64,000 nt of DNA from Streptococcus gordonii (GCF_001553855.1 NZ_LQWV01000037.1:698-64697); one strand, 5' to 3'. Counted from the first letter of the stretch, positions 8,958-18,589 are shown. Notes: generated by a model not told the origin, from the letters alone. Program-made: numbers and translations.

Positions 8958-9191
8958 ATGTATAATCTATTATTAATGATTCTATTAATTTTGTCAGTCA
9001 TTATTGTCATTGCAATCTTTATGCAGCCAACAAAAAACCAATCTAGCAACGTTTTTGACGCCAGCGCGGGTGATTTATTTGAACGATCAAAGGCGCGAGG
9101 TTTTGAGGCTGTTATGCAGAATTTGACCGGTCTTCTCGTCTTTTTCTGGTTAGCGGTTGCCTTAGCGTTGACAATCTTATCTAGTAGATAA
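8958..9191 (+). CDS. secG: Preprotein translocase subunit SecG
   Basis: 77 residues with two predicted membrane helices (about 3-21 and 55-75) joined by a polar loop (QPTKNQSSNVFDASAGDLFERSK in two parts), the SecG layout. It stimulates SecA-driven export through SecYE. AAGGAG lies 9 bases before the ATG. In streptococci secG commonly sits between rpmG and rnr, as here. Confidence 0.93.
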   Translation: MYNLLLMILLILSVIIVIAIFMQPTKNQSSNVFDASAGDLFERSKARGFEAVMQNLTGLLVFFWLAVALALTILSSR

Positions 9192-9195
9192 AATG

Positions 9196-9223
9196 GGCTC
9201 TGACTTTGTCTTAGCCTTTTTTT
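9196..9223 (+). terminator. Intra-operon terminator between secG and rnr
   Basis: Stem GGCT..GAC/GTC..AGCC with a small internal loop, followed by seven T. Probably a partial stop, because rnr follows on the same strand. Confidence 0.6.
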
Positions 9224-9276
9224 AAAGTTAAAAATAGGCTATAAAATAGTTTAATGGAGCAAAGAAGAGAAAAAGT

Positions 9277-11625
9277 ATGAAATCAGAAATAATTCAATAT
9301 TTAGAAATGAGACAGCAGGCCAGCGTGGATGAGCTGGCGGCTGCTTTGGGGAAAGAGTCTTCCAAGGACTTTAGTGACTTGGTCAAGACCATCTCCCAGA
9401 TGGAAAGAAAGCGTCAGATTCGCTTTGATGACAAGGGGCGGATTGAGCTTTATGAGAAGAAAAAGCAGGAGCGTCTGACGCTCAAGGGTGTTTTTCATGC
9501 CCACAAGAATGGCTTTGGCTTTGTCACTCTGAATGAGGAAGAGGATGACCTCTTTGTCGGCCGTAATGATGTCAATCATGCCATTGATGGCGATACGGTG
9601 GAAGTAGTCATCACCAAGGTGGCAGACCGAATCAAGGGAACATCAGCTGAAGCTAAGATTATCGATATTTTGGAGCACAGCCTGACGTCAGCGGTTGGCC
9701 AGTTGGTTTTGGATGAGGAAAAGCCTAAGTACGCGGGCTATATCCGCTCGAAAAATCAGAAAATTAGCCAGCCTATTTATGTCAAAAAACCAGCCATGGT
9801 TTTGGATGGCACAGAAGTGCTCAAGGTTGCTATTGATAAATATCCAACCAAGAAACACGATTTCTTCGTGGCTAGTCTGGTTGATGTCGTCGGTCATGTC
9901 AACGACCCAGGTATTGATGTACTGGAAGTGCTGGAGTCCATGGATATTGTCTCTGAGTTTCCAGAAAAGGTCTTGGAAGAGGCCGAGCGAGTTCCAGAGG
10001 CACCGACAGAGAGTGATTTGACAGGACGTTTGGACCTGCGTGAAGAGATTACTTTTACTATCGATGGGGCGGATGCCAAGGACTTGGACGATGCGGTTCA
10101 TATCAAGCGCCTGAAAAATGGTAACTTTGAGCTGGGCGTCCATATCGCAGATGTGTCCTACTATGTCAAAGAAGGCTCTGAGCTGGACAAGGAAGCCCTC
10201 AATAGGGCGACCTCTGTCTATGTGACTGACCGCGTGGTGCCTATGTTGCCAGAGCGCCTGTCTAACGGTATCTGCTCGCTCAATCCCAATGTGGACCGGC
10301 TGACCCAGTCGGCTATCATGGAGATAGATGCCAAGGGTCGCGTGGTCAAGCATACTATTACCCAGACTGTGATCAAGACGATCTTCCGCATGACCTACAG
10401 CGATGTCAACGACATCATTGCTGGAAATCAGGAAAAAGCTGAGCAGTTCAAGGCTATTGTGCCTAGTATTGACAGCATGGTCCAGCTACATGAGATTCTG
10501 GAAAGCATGCGCTTTAAACGCGGTGCACTCAACTTTGACACCAATGAAGCCAAAATCATGGTCAACAAGGAAGGTCGTCCAGTGGATATTGTCCTGCGCC
10601 AGCGTGGGATTGCCGAGCGAATGATTGAGTCCTTTATGCTGGTGGCGAATGAGACGGTGGCTGAGCATTTTGCTAAGCTAAATCTGCCCTTCATCTATCG
10701 GATCCATGAGGAACCTAAGGCGGAGAAGGTGCAGAAGTTCATCGACTACGCCTCTAGCTTTGGGATTCGGATATACGGGACGGCTAGCTCTATGAGTCAG
10801 CAGGCCCTGCAGGATATTATGGAAGCGGTCAAAGACCAGCCTTATGAGGATGTCCTATCCATGATGCTTCTACGCTCCATGCAGCAGGCTCGCTATTTTG
10901 AGCACAATCACGGACACTATGGTCTGGCAGCGGAGTTTTATACGCATTTCACCAGTCCGATTCGTCGCTATCCGGACCTTCTGGTTCACCGGATGGTGCG
11001 GGATTATGGCAAGTCTAAAGAAATAGCAGAGCATTTTGAGCAAGTGATTCCAGAGATTGCCAGCCAGTCTTCCAGCCGGGAGCGTCGGGCTATCGAAGCC
11101 GAGCGTGAAGTTGAAGCCATGAAGAAGGCTGAGTACATGGAAGAATTCGTTGGGGAAGAGTTTGACGGCGTGGTCTCAAGCGTAGTTAAGTTTGGACTCT
11201 TCGTCGAACTGCCTAATACAGTCGAAGGCTTGATTCATGTTACCAACCTGCCAGAGTTTTATAGCTACAATGAGCGGACGATGACCCTTCAAGGAGAAAA
11301 GTCTGGCGTGGTCTTCAAGGTCGGTCAGCAGATTCGCATCAAGCTGGTCCGAGCAGATAAGGCTACAGGCGAGATTGACTTTGAATATCTGCCTAGTGAA
11401 TTTGACCTGGTAGAAAAGACAAGTAAGAGTGGTAGGGGCAAGTCAGGCAGAAAGAGACGCCGTGAGGATGACAAGCGAAGCCATTCTTCCAAAGAAAAAG
11501 GCAATAGAGATAAGAAAGATAAGAAGTCCAAGAAAGGCAAGAGCCAGAAGGCATTTTACAAGGAAATAGTCAAGAAAGGAGCCAAGCATGGCAAAGGGAG
11601 AAGGAAAGGTCGTCGCGCAAAATAA
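9277..11625 (+). CDS. rnr: Ribonuclease R
   Basis: 782 residues. A 3'-to-5' exoribonuclease that degrades structured RNA and acts with SmpB-tmRNA in trans-translation. Order: N-terminal winged-helix region (1-60), cold-shock domains (from about 70, [13 protein letters not shown]), the RNB catalytic domain with [12 protein letters not shown] and HIADVSYYV (about 260-590), an S1 domain (about 620-710, [18 protein letters not shown]) and a very basic Lys/Arg-rich tail (from about 715). The tail coding overlaps smpB by 38 bases, so the two are coupled. Confidence 0.97.
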   Translation: MKSEIIQYLEMRQQASVDELAAALGKESSKDFSDLVKTISQMERKRQIRFDDKGRIELYEKKKQERLTLKGVFHAHKNGFGFVTLNEEEDDLFVGRNDVNHAIDGDTVEVVITKVADRIKGTSAEAKIIDILEHSLTSAVGQLVLDEEKPKYAGYIRSKNQKISQPIYVKKPAMVLDGTEVLKVAIDKYPTKKHDFFVASLVDVVGHVNDPGIDVLEVLESMDIVSEFPEKVLEEAERVPEAPTESDLTGRLDLREEITFTIDGADAKDLDDAVHIKRLKNGNFELGVHIADVSYYVKEGSELDKEALNRATSVYVTDRVVPMLPERLSNGICSLNPNVDRLTQSAIMEIDAKGRVVKHTITQTVIKTIFRMTYSDVNDIIAGNQEKAEQFKAIVPSIDSMVQLHEILESMRFKRGALNFDTNEAKIMVNKEGRPVDIVLRQRGIAERMIESFMLVANETVAEHFAKLNLPFIYRIHEEPKAEKVQKFIDYASSFGIRIYGTASSMSQQALQDIMEAVKDQPYEDVLSMMLLRSMQQARYFEHNHGHYGLAAEFYTHFTSPIRRYPDLLVHRMVRDYGKSKEIAEHFEQVIPEIASQSSSRERRAIEAEREVEAMKKAEYMEEFVGEEFDGVVSSVVKFGLFVELPNTVEGLIHVTNLPEFYSYNERTMTLQGEKSGVVFKVGQQIRIKLVRADKATGEIDFEYLPSEFDLVEKTSKSGRGKSGRKRRREDDKRSHSSKEKGNRDKKDKKSKKGKSQKAFYKEIVKKGAKHGKGRRKGRRAK

Positions 11626-12055
11626 AAAGGCCAGACACGACTACACCATTGTAGACACCATCGAGGCTGGCATGGTACTGACCGGGACGGAAATCAAAAG
11701 TGTCCGTGCTGCCCGCATCAATCTCAAAGATGGCTTTGCCCAGATCAAGAACGGTGAGGCCTGGCTCAGCAATGTCCATATCGCACCTTATGAAGAGGGC
11801 AATATCTGGAACCAAGAGCCTGAGCGCCGCAGAAAACTGCTGCTGCATAAGAAGCAGATCCAAAAGCTGGAGCAGGAGACCAAGGGAACTGGAATGACGC
11901 TGGTGCCGCTCAAGGTCTATCTCAAGGATGGCTATGCAAAGCTCCTCCTAGGCTTAGCCAAAGGGAAGCACGACTACGACAAGCGCGAGTCAATCAAACG
12001 TCGCGAGCAAAACCGCGATATAGCAAGACAGATGAAGAACTTTAATACAAGATGA
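11588..12055 (+). CDS. smpB: SsrA-binding protein SmpB
   Basis: 155 residues, normal length. Binds tmRNA and delivers it to stalled ribosomes. Recognised by [10 protein letters not shown], the [20 protein letters not shown] block and the basic C-terminal tail [14 protein letters not shown]. The ATG lies inside the end of rnr, in another frame, with AAAGGAGCC 5 bases upstream. Together with rnr it forms the ribosome-rescue end of the operon. Confidence 0.97.
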   Translation: MAKGEGKVVAQNKKARHDYTIVDTIEAGMVLTGTEIKSVRAARINLKDGFAQIKNGEAWLSNVHIAPYEEGNIWNQEPERRRKLLLHKKQIQKLEQETKGTGMTLVPLKVYLKDGYAKLLLGLAKGKHDYDKRESIKRREQNRDIARQMKNFNTR

Positions 12056-12080
12056 AAGACTGGGCGACCGGTCTTTTTTA
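12056..12080 (+). terminator. Terminator after smpB
   Basis: Stem AAGACTGG/CCGGTCTT closed by a GCGA (GNRA-type) tetraloop and followed by a T run, directly after the smpB stop. Confidence 0.88.
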
Positions 12081-12182
12081 TCTCTTCTCTTTCCGTCCAT
12101 TGCCATAAATAGACTAAAAGTACACAAAAGAAGCATTAAATCAAAATAATATAGAATAAACAAACACTTTTGTAATAAATAT

Positions 12183-12219
12183 TGTAAACGCTTGCAAAAA
12201 TACCTTTATATAGTATACT
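12183..12219 (+). promoter_or_regulatory. Promoter with overlapping cre (CcpA) site, first C69 gene
   Basis: TGTAAACGCTTGCA (12183-12196) fits the cre consensus TGWAARCGYTWNCW. It overlaps a -35 TTGCAA (12192-12197), which pairs with -10 TATACT (12214-12219) at 16 bases. A CcpA dimer bound here would block RNA polymerase. The 5' leader to the ATG is about 80 bases. Confidence 0.8.
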
Positions 12220-12306
12220 GAGGATGGAATGTTTTGGTATTATGGTTTATACTACTTAGACTGGGACTTGATTCCAGCCCTGCAGATAGTCAAAAGGAGA
12301 TAGACT

Positions 12307-14037
12307 ATGAAGAAAATACTGCTCAGACTAATGTTCCTTGCAATGTTAGTTGCTCTTTTGCCTGTTCAAGTTGCACAGGCTTGTTCTGCGTTTATTGTCG
12401 GTAAAGACCTGACAGCAGATGGCTCTACTCTATTTGGTCGGACAGAGGACTATCCCTACGCCCCTGACGGTGGTCGGCACAATCAAAACTATGTAGTTGT
12501 GCCAGCTAAGACCTATAAAGATGGCGATAAGATAGAAGATGAGTCAAATGGCTTTACCTATCCGCATTTGGCGAATGAAATGAAATACACAGCTGTCTAC
12601 GACTCTGATCGTGACAACGGAAGTAACGGAAACTTCGCTGCGCATGGTTTTAATGAACTTGGTGTAGCTATGACAGCGACCGTTTCAGCAACACCAAACG
12701 ATAAAGTGTTAAAAGAAGATCCACTTGTAAAAGATGGTCTTCCAGAAGCATCATTAGTTGACCTTGCTTTGCCTCGTGCGAAAACAGCACGTGAAGTTAT
12801 TGAGACAGTCGCGAAAGTTCTGGATGAAAAAGGGTCAGCAGAAGGAAATATCATCGTTGCAGCAGATAAAAATGAGCTATGGTACATGGAAATCCTGTCT
12901 GGTCACCAATATGTAGCCATCAAATTCCCAACGAATAAGTATGCTGTCTTTGCGAACACTTACTATCTTGGTCACGTTGACTTGAACGATAAGGAAAATG
13001 TCATTGCTTCTAAAGATGTGGAAGAAGTAGCTAAAAAAGCAGACAACTATAAGACCGACAAAGATGGCAACTTTATGATTGCTAAATCATACGGACCTGA
13101 TAAATATATGGAACGTAACCGTTCTCGGACTTATGCAGGTATCAAGTGGATGGACCCACAAGCAAAAGTAAATTATGACGATGAAGCTTTTGATCTCTTG
13201 CGCGAACCAACTGATCCAAATAAGAAATACACGGTTCATGATGTGATCGCGGAACAAAGAAATCGTTTTGAACACTTGCCAGAATATAAGGCAGATGATT
13301 TGGTTGAAGTTGGTAAGAAAATAGATACCAATGTTTATAAGTATGCTTTAGGTAACGAAAATGTAATCGACGCCCACGTTTATCAAATCAAACCAAACCT
13401 ACCAAATGCCTTTGGCGGTGTTATGTGGCTGGGTCTGGCACAAAGTCGCAACACACCATATGTACCATTCTATGGTAATGTAGAAGATACTTACGAAGCT
13501 TTCAAGAACCGTTCTACTAAATATGACGGAAAATCTTGGTATTGGACTGTTTGGCATATTGACCAAATGGTTATGAAATATCCAGAAATCTTTGGTAACA
13601 GCATTCAAGAAAAATGGAAAGAAAAAGAAGCTGAATGGGATAAAGAACAAACCGAACGCGACGCCAAATATGCAAACTACACAGATGAACAAGCCAAAGC
13701 CGCTGGACCAGAAGTGACTAAGGAAGCCTTGGAACGCTCAGAAAAAATCTTTAAGGAAATCAAAGCAGTTGAAGCTGAGATGGAAGAAAAGATCAAGAAA
13801 GAAAAAGGTCAAGATGCCGACCTTGTTTATACCGGATATAACAAGGCAAATCTCTTGGCAGATGCCAAAAAAGGTAAGCAAAAAGACAAAGCTAAGGAAA
13901 GTGACACCAAGAAAGAAAACTCTGAAACTAAGAAGAGCGATTCTAACCAGTACGGCTTGTGGATAGTCATAGCCTTAGTCGTTGTTGTAGGTGGCTTTAT
14001 TGCATTCAAACAATTTAGCAATAAGAAAGAAGACTAA
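12307..14037 (+). CDS. Secreted, membrane-anchored C69 family dipeptidase (paralogue 1)
   Basis: 576 residues. A signal peptide (1-25, ending AQA) puts Cys26 at the new N-terminus. C69 (PepDA-type) enzymes are N-terminal nucleophile hydrolases, so signal peptidase cleavage would itself expose the catalytic Cys of CSAFIVGKDLTADGSTLFGRTED. Family hallmarks WYMEILSGHQY and NENVIDAHVYQ follow. Residues about 440-545 are a Lys/Glu-rich, coiled-coil-like stalk, then a single membrane helix (YGLWIVIALVVVVGGFIAF) with a basic tail anchors it, catalytic domain outside. Classical PepDA enzymes are cytosolic and lack both ends. Probable role: cleaving dipeptides from host or medium peptides at the surface. 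Confidence 0.88.
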   Translation: MKKILLRLMFLAMLVALLPVQVAQACSAFIVGKDLTADGSTLFGRTEDYPYAPDGGRHNQNYVVVPAKTYKDGDKIEDESNGFTYPHLANEMKYTAVYDSDRDNGSNGNFAAHGFNELGVAMTATVSATPNDKVLKEDPLVKDGLPEASLVDLALPRAKTAREVIETVAKVLDEKGSAEGNIIVAADKNELWYMEILSGHQYVAIKFPTNKYAVFANTYYLGHVDLNDKENVIASKDVEEVAKKADNYKTDKDGNFMIAKSYGPDKYMERNRSRTYAGIKWMDPQAKVNYDDEAFDLLREPTDPNKKYTVHDVIAEQRNRFEHLPEYKADDLVEVGKKIDTNVYKYALGNENVIDAHVYQIKPNLPNAFGGVMWLGLAQSRNTPYVPFYGNVEDTYEAFKNRSTKYDGKSWYWTVWHIDQMVMKYPEIFGNSIQEKWKEKEAEWDKEQTERDAKYANYTDEQAKAAGPEVTKEALERSEKIFKEIKAVEAEMEEKIKKEKGQDADLVYTGYNKANLLADAKKGKQKDKAKESDTKKENSETKKSDSNQYGLWIVIALVVVVGGFIAFKQFSNKKED

Positions 14038-14060
14038 GTTTTTCTGATCTATTCTGACTA

Positions 14061-14092
14061 AAGAGCCGAGTTCCGATACTCGGTTCTTTTTC
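14061..14092 (+). terminator. Terminator after C69 paralogue 1
   Basis: Stem AAGAGCCGAG/CTCGGTTCTT with one G-T pair, followed by TTTT. Confidence 0.8.
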
Positions 14093-14218
14093 CATTTCTA
14101 GCTTTAACTTCTCAAAGGTTTGGTATTTTCTTAATTTTGATGTGCAGGTAAGCTTGTCAAGAGGACGATTTTTCGGTATGATTAAAAAGAAATCAGATTG
14201 CTTGGAAGGAATTATATG

Positions 14219-15076
14219 ATGCAAGATTTAGTTATGTATAAACGTATGCCCATTTGGACTGCAGAAACTATGCCAGAAGCTGTGCAACGCAGGCATAATA
14301 CCAAGGTAGGTACTTGGGGGAAAATCACAGTTCTTACTGGAGAATTAAAATTTATTGAAATGACTGAGGATGGGGAAGAGTTGGCTGAGCACATTTTTAA
14401 AGCTGGTGAAGACAATCCCTATGCCCAGCCCCAGGCTTGGCATCGTGTCGAAGCCTTGACTGACGATCTCGAATGGTACTTAGAGTTCTACTGTCTACCT
14501 CAGGATTACTATGCAAAGAAATATGGTCTGACGCCTGTGCATTCTGAGGTACTGGAAGCTGCAGAAACTGTAAAATCTGGAAAAGCTTTGGATTTGGGCT
14601 GTGGCCAAGGAAGAAATGCTCTCTTTTTGGACCAGTTGGGATTTGATGTAACTGCTGTAGATGTTAATCCCTTGTCATTAAACAATCTTGCCTCTATTAT
14701 TGAAGAAGAAGATCTGAATATGTTAGCTGGAACTTATGACATTAATTCTGCAAATCTGACTCAAAAGTATGATTTTATTGTATCCACTGTAGTCTTTATG
14801 TTCTTGAATCGCGAACGTGTTCCTGAGATTATCCGCAATATGCAAGAGCAAACAAACCCAGGCGGCTATAATCTTATCGTCTGTGCTATGGATACAGAAA
14901 GCCATCCTTGTCATATGCCTTTCTCTTTTACCTTTAAGGAAGGAGAGCTACGTGAATACTACAAGGATTGGGAATTCATCAAATATAATGAAGATTTAGG
15001 CAGACTTCATAAGGTTGATGAAAATGGCAATCGAATCCAGCTTCAATTTGCGACGATGCTGGCTAAAAAGAAATAA
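14219..15076 (+). CDS. tehB: SAM-dependent methyltransferase TehB
   Basis: 285 residues from the ATG at 14219; the preceding ATG at 14216 is also possible, but GGAAGGA (14204-14210) spaces better to 14219 and relatives begin M-x-x-LV-x-YKRMP. Residues 1-90 are the small N-terminal TehB domain (DUF1971), and 95-285 the methyltransferase with motif I ALDLGCGQGRN. TehB methylates tellurite and selenite, giving resistance. It lies between the two C69 genes with its own terminator and no obvious functional link to them. Confidence 0.93.
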   Translation: MQDLVMYKRMPIWTAETMPEAVQRRHNTKVGTWGKITVLTGELKFIEMTEDGEELAEHIFKAGEDNPYAQPQAWHRVEALTDDLEWYLEFYCLPQDYYAKKYGLTPVHSEVLEAAETVKSGKALDLGCGQGRNALFLDQLGFDVTAVDVNPLSLNNLASIIEEEDLNMLAGTYDINSANLTQKYDFIVSTVVFMFLNRERVPEIIRNMQEQTNPGGYNLIVCAMDTESHPCHMPFSFTFKEGELREYYKDWEFIKYNEDLGRLHKVDENGNRIQLQFATMLAKKK

Positions 15077-15084
15077 ACAATAAT

Positions 15085-15121
15085 GGAAGTACTAGTTTTG
15101 CTAGTATTTCCAATTTTTTTA
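15085..15121 (+). terminator. Terminator of tehB
   Basis: 11-bp stem GGAAGTACTAG/CTAGTATTTCC with loop TTTTG, then a T run. Confidence 0.85.
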
Positions 15122-15260
15122 TGTTTGCAAAAAAATTTTTATACAGCTTGATAGGAATGTTTGTAAATTTATACAAGAACCTCAAGTGAAAAATTAAATT
15201 TACAAAGTAATCAGAATTTTTCTTAGGTGAATTTATTCATTTTTCTGTAGAAGTCTAATT

Positions 15261-15298
15261 TGGAAACGCTTGCAAGCATAGAAGGAGAATAGTATACT
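15261..15298 (+). promoter_or_regulatory. Promoter with overlapping cre (CcpA) site, second C69 gene
   Basis: TGGAAACGCTTGCA (15261-15274) fits the cre consensus except for one base. -35 TTGCAA (15270-15275) lies at its 3' edge and -10 TATACT (15293-15298) follows at 17 bases. The layout copies that at 12183-12219, so the promoter was duplicated with the gene or kept under the same selection. Confidence 0.8.
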
Positions 15299-15345
15299 AA
15301 ACATGTGGTATTCGGTTTACCAATTAATATATAAAGGAGAAACTG

Positions 15346-17010
15346 ATGAAAAAGAATCTTTTCAGATGGCTTGTCACAGCCATGATGCTTCTTATACTCT
15401 TTCCTTTCCAAGTCGTCCAAGCTTGTACGGGCTTTATCATTGGGAAGAATTTGACGACCGATGGTTCGACTCTCTATGGCCGAACAGAGGACTTAGAGCC
15501 CAATCACAATAAAAACTTTGTTGTGAGGGAGAGAAAGAATAATAAAGCTGGTGATAAATTCGTAGATGAAACCAATGGCTTTAGCTTTGATTTACCGTCT
15601 GTTAGTTACAAGTATACGGCAGTTCCAGATGTGACTCCAGAACAAGGTGTCTTTGATGAAGCTGGCTTCAACGAGGAAGGAGTTTCTATTTCTGCGACTG
15701 TCTCAGCAAGTGCCAACGATGACATTCAGAAAAAAGATCCTTACGTTAAGGATGGTATTGCCGAGTCAGCTATAACTTCTGTAGTTCTTCCTCATGTCAA
15801 AACGGCTAGAGAAGGAGTAGAGCTCCTAGCAAAAATTGTTAGAGAAAAGGGGGCAGCTGAAGGAAATATTATAACGATTGCAGACAAGACTGGTGTTTGG
15901 TATATGGAGATCCTTTCTGGGCACCAATACGCAGCAATCAAGTTTCCGGATGACAAATACGCTGTCTTTCCTAACACCTTCTTCCTTGGCAATATAAATG
16001 TAAATGATACAGAAAATACTATTGCTTCAGCAGATCTTGAGAAAACAGCTCGTGATGCTGGAACTTACAAAGAAGTTAATGGGGCATTTCATATAGCTCA
16101 ATCGTATAATCCGCCTTTGGCTGAAGCGAATCGTTCTAGGGTTTGGTCTGGTATCAAGGCTTTGAATCCAAATGCAGATGTAAAATATGACGATGAATAT
16201 TTTGAACTCATGCACTCAACCAATGACAAGCTTAGTCTACGAGATGCTATGAATTTGCAACGGAACCGCCTAGAGGGAACAGACTTTAAACCGCTTGATA
16301 AGATGGAGCTAGATGGTAAAGGGATTCCAGATAAGAAAAAGGCAGATCCTGTTTATAAGTATCCGATCTCCAATCCTAATGTCATGGAAGCACATATCTT
16401 TCAGTTAAAAGATAATTTACCTGCTAAAACAGGAGGAGGCATTTTCTGGCTTTCTATGGGAAGTCCGCGAAATGCACCATACCTACCTTACTATGCAAAT
16501 ATCAACAATACTTATCAGGCTTATCAAGAAATGAGTACAGCCTATAATGAAAATTCTTGGTATTGGACAGTTAGCCGTATCAATGATCTAGTAGCTAAAT
16601 ATCCTGATTTATTTGAAGATGGCTCTATCCGTAGTGAAATTGAACGTCTAGAAACCCAATGGATGGAAGAGCAGGCTGCTTATGATAAAGAACAAATTAG
16701 CCTTGCTAATCAACCAGAGGAAGCTAGTCTGAAAGCAACGAAACTTTCCATGGAACGAGCGGAATCAGTCTTTAAACACCTCAAGGAAATTCAGAAAAAA
16801 GCTGAAGACAAGGTAGTAAGTGAATATGGTATTAAAGCCCTAAAAGAAATTGAGGAATCAGAAGATTCTAATACTGAAGAAACCATTCGTCTGGAGGATT
16901 TTGATTACGATATTGCTTTGGCTGGAGGAATCTTTGTTCTGACTGTTGTTGGAATAGTGATCTATCTCGTAAAACGCAAAAATAAAAAAGGAGCAGACAG
17001 TCATGAATAA
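15346..17010 (+). CDS. Secreted, membrane-anchored C69 family dipeptidase (paralogue 2)
   Basis: 554 residues, clearly paralogous to the gene at 12307 (shared blocks CTGFIIGKNLTTDGSTLYGRTED, split here as the Cys nucleophile region, WYMEILSGHQY, SWYWTV). Signal peptide 1-26 ends VQA, leaving Cys27 as the N-terminal nucleophile. The stalk is shorter than in paralogue 1; a C-terminal helix (about 525-545) and basic tail KRKNKKGADSHE anchor it. The stop overlaps the start of the PrsW-like gene by 8 bases, so the two proteins are made together. Substrate range is inferred from the family only. Confidence 0.88.
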   Translation: MKKNLFRWLVTAMMLLILFPFQVVQACTGFIIGKNLTTDGSTLYGRTEDLEPNHNKNFVVRERKNNKAGDKFVDETNGFSFDLPSVSYKYTAVPDVTPEQGVFDEAGFNEEGVSISATVSASANDDIQKKDPYVKDGIAESAITSVVLPHVKTAREGVELLAKIVREKGAAEGNIITIADKTGVWYMEILSGHQYAAIKFPDDKYAVFPNTFFLGNINVNDTENTIASADLEKTARDAGTYKEVNGAFHIAQSYNPPLAEANRSRVWSGIKALNPNADVKYDDEYFELMHSTNDKLSLRDAMNLQRNRLEGTDFKPLDKMELDGKGIPDKKKADPVYKYPISNPNVMEAHIFQLKDNLPAKTGGGIFWLSMGSPRNAPYLPYYANINNTYQAYQEMSTAYNENSWYWTVSRINDLVAKYPDLFEDGSIRSEIERLETQWMEEQAAYDKEQISLANQPEEASLKATKLSMERAESVFKHLKEIQKKAEDKVVSEYGIKALKEIEESEDSNTEETIRLEDFDYDIALAGGIFVLTVVGIVIYLVKRKNKKGADSHE

Positions 17011-17815
17011 AACAAGAAGAATTGCTCTTTATATCTACTTAGCATTAGCAGGTATTGGCTTGCAGTTTGAATTAGGAGACATGGCAAATAAGGACATCAC
17101 CCTAGAGGCTGGTCGCGACCTCATCCTTAATCTAGCTGTTTTAGCGGCCTTCTTCCTACCTATCTATTTCTTGATTAAAAAGCTTGCCAAAAAGTTATCT
17201 GTAGAGACCATTGTTCTCGGAACTGCCCTTTTTGGAGGTGCATTTATTGCAGGCTGGCTTAGCTTTGCAGGTAATAGCCTGATTGACATTATTAACTCAA
17301 ATTTCATCAAAGATCCTGCTGTTTTTAATGACTGGACCAATGCATTGACAGCTCCATTTGCTGAGGAATTTTTCAAGGCCTTGACTGCCTTTGCAGCCCT
17401 TTATATTTTGGGCAAAAAAGATCTTCAATCTGTCTTAATAGCTGGACTGAGCTCTGGTTTTGGTTTCCAAGTCATAGAAGATATTGGTTATGTATCCAGA
17501 CAGACTTTTGGTGGAGAAAATAGCGGTGCTTTGGAAGCGATTGGTAGAATTGCTGGTGGATTTGCTTCTCATACGCTCTATACGGCAGTTGTGACTGTTG
17601 GGGTCTACCTTCTCTTTTCTAAAGTTTATAAGAAATATCGCCGCTTCGGTCTCTGGTGCGTCGTTTCAACAGTTGTTAACCATTTTATTTGGAACTCTCC
17701 ATTTTACGAAACAGAACACCGGATCAATCTAGTTGTTGGAGCTCTTTTTGCCTTTCTTGCCGCTACCTTTGTAGAGGTTTACCGACTAGTCATAAAAGAG
17801 AGTAATTTAAGTTGA
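17003..17815 (+). CDS. PrsW-family intramembrane protease
   Basis: 270 residues, about seven predicted membrane helices. The family residues are visible: EExxK at 121-125 (APFAEEFFKAL), Glu159 in SGFGFQVIED, His190 in GGFASHTLY and His227 in VVNHFIW. In Bacillus, PrsW makes the first cut in an anti-sigma factor during antimicrobial-peptide stress; many relatives have unknown substrates. No sigma or anti-sigma gene is nearby. The coupled upstream gene is instead a single-pass membrane dipeptidase, which makes that protein a candidate partner or substrate (inference). Confidence 0.85.
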   Translation: MNKTRRIALYIYLALAGIGLQFELGDMANKDITLEAGRDLILNLAVLAAFFLPIYFLIKKLAKKLSVETIVLGTALFGGAFIAGWLSFAGNSLIDIINSNFIKDPAVFNDWTNALTAPFAEEFFKALTAFAALYILGKKDLQSVLIAGLSSGFGFQVIEDIGYVSRQTFGGENSGALEAIGRIAGGFASHTLYTAVVTVGVYLLFSKVYKKYRRFGLWCVVSTVVNHFIWNSPFYETEHRINLVVGALFAFLAATFVEVYRLVIKESNLS

Positions 17816-17820
17816 ATAAA

Positions 17821-17853
17821 CTAAAAACAAGCCTTTGAGAGGCTTGTTTTTAG
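17821..17853 (+). terminator. Terminator after the PrsW-like gene
   Basis: A 14-bp perfect stem CTAAAAACAAGCCT/AGGCTTGTTTTTAG with loop TTGAG; it could work in both directions. Confidence 0.85.
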
Positions 17854-17984
17854 TTTGAAAAGTGAGGTCTGTTTGCACATATCAGTTAGGTTCAGCATAT
17901 AATTCTCTCTTCCCAGACTACCAGTATTCCGTGTAAGTAGAAGCTTATGTCACAAAGAGATTGACAAAGTAGTTCTGCTCCTTC

Positions 17985-18545
17985 TTATCTCAAATAATCA
18001 TAGTTATAAGTAGTCAAAATTATGTCAGTGAGTTCTTCAGGTTCTTCTTGAGCTCCGCCAGCTATCCAAAGAGAAATAATCCCCTCAACACTTGATAGGA
18101 AGATTTCTAGGGCGTATTTCTGAGGGATATGGAAGTTCTCTTCTAAAAAACGCTGGGTAGCAGCCTTTTGCTTATCACTCAGAATGATAGTGGTTATGTA
18201 CTCCCGAATAGCTTCGCGAAAGTCAATATAATGGCTCTTGGTCAGGGCATTGATAAGACGTTCATTAGCGCGCAGTATATGAAATTTTGCTATCATTAAC
18301 TTTTTGGGATATTCGTTCTCCGCTTCAAACATGCTATAACTAGAAAGTTGGGAAATAATTTCTTTTTTGAGACTATCAACCATCTGATACTTATCTTGGT
18401 AGTGGAGGTAGAAGGTGCCGCGATTAATCCCTGCCCGTTTGCAGAGTTTGCTGATGGAGATAGTATCAAACCTTTCTTCTGATAGTAGCTGAATCAAGGC
18501 TTCTTTGATATCTTCCTTGGTGCTGGTTTTTCGTTTCTGGACCAT
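17985..18545 (-). CDS. TetR/AcrR family transcriptional repressor
   Basis: 186 residues. The N-terminal TetR helix-turn-helix is complete (ISISKLCKRAGINRGTFYLHYQDKYQMV, about 29-56 read in pieces), and the C-terminal ligand domain is divergent. It is transcribed away from an ABC exporter with a shared intergenic region holding two identical inverted repeats, so it most likely represses itself and the exporter until an inducer, probably an exported toxic compound, is bound. AAGGAAG lies 4 bases before the ATG. Confidence 0.9.
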   Translation of the reverse strand: MVQKRKTSTKEDIKEALIQLLSEERFDTISISKLCKRAGINRGTFYLHYQDKYQMVDSLKKEIISQLSSYSMFEAENEYPKKLMIAKFHILRANERLINALTKSHYIDFREAIREYITTIILSDKQKAATQRFLEENFHIPQKYALEIFLSSVEGIISLWIAGGAQEEPEELTDIILTTYNYDYLR

Positions 18546-18562
18546 TTTCTTCCTTTTTCTTA

Positions 18563-18581
18563 AATCAACACTTTGTTGATT
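18563..18581. promoter_or_regulatory. Operator O1 for the TetR regulator
   Basis: Inverted repeat AATCAAC, 5 bases, GTTGATT. Lies in the 5' leader of the tetR gene. Confidence 0.75.
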
Positions 18582-18589
18582 TTTGCTTA

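Noticed and set aside
9688..10353. Long minus-strand open frames inside rnr, ppc, tuf and the trhP2-like gene
   Set aside because: They are antisense shadows of strongly conserved genes, with no ribosome-binding sites or family matches.
12307..12400. Lipoprotein signal on the C69 dipeptidase
   Set aside because: Residues before the Cys (AQA) fit signal peptidase I, not a lipobox, and the Cys is the expected catalytic nucleophile.
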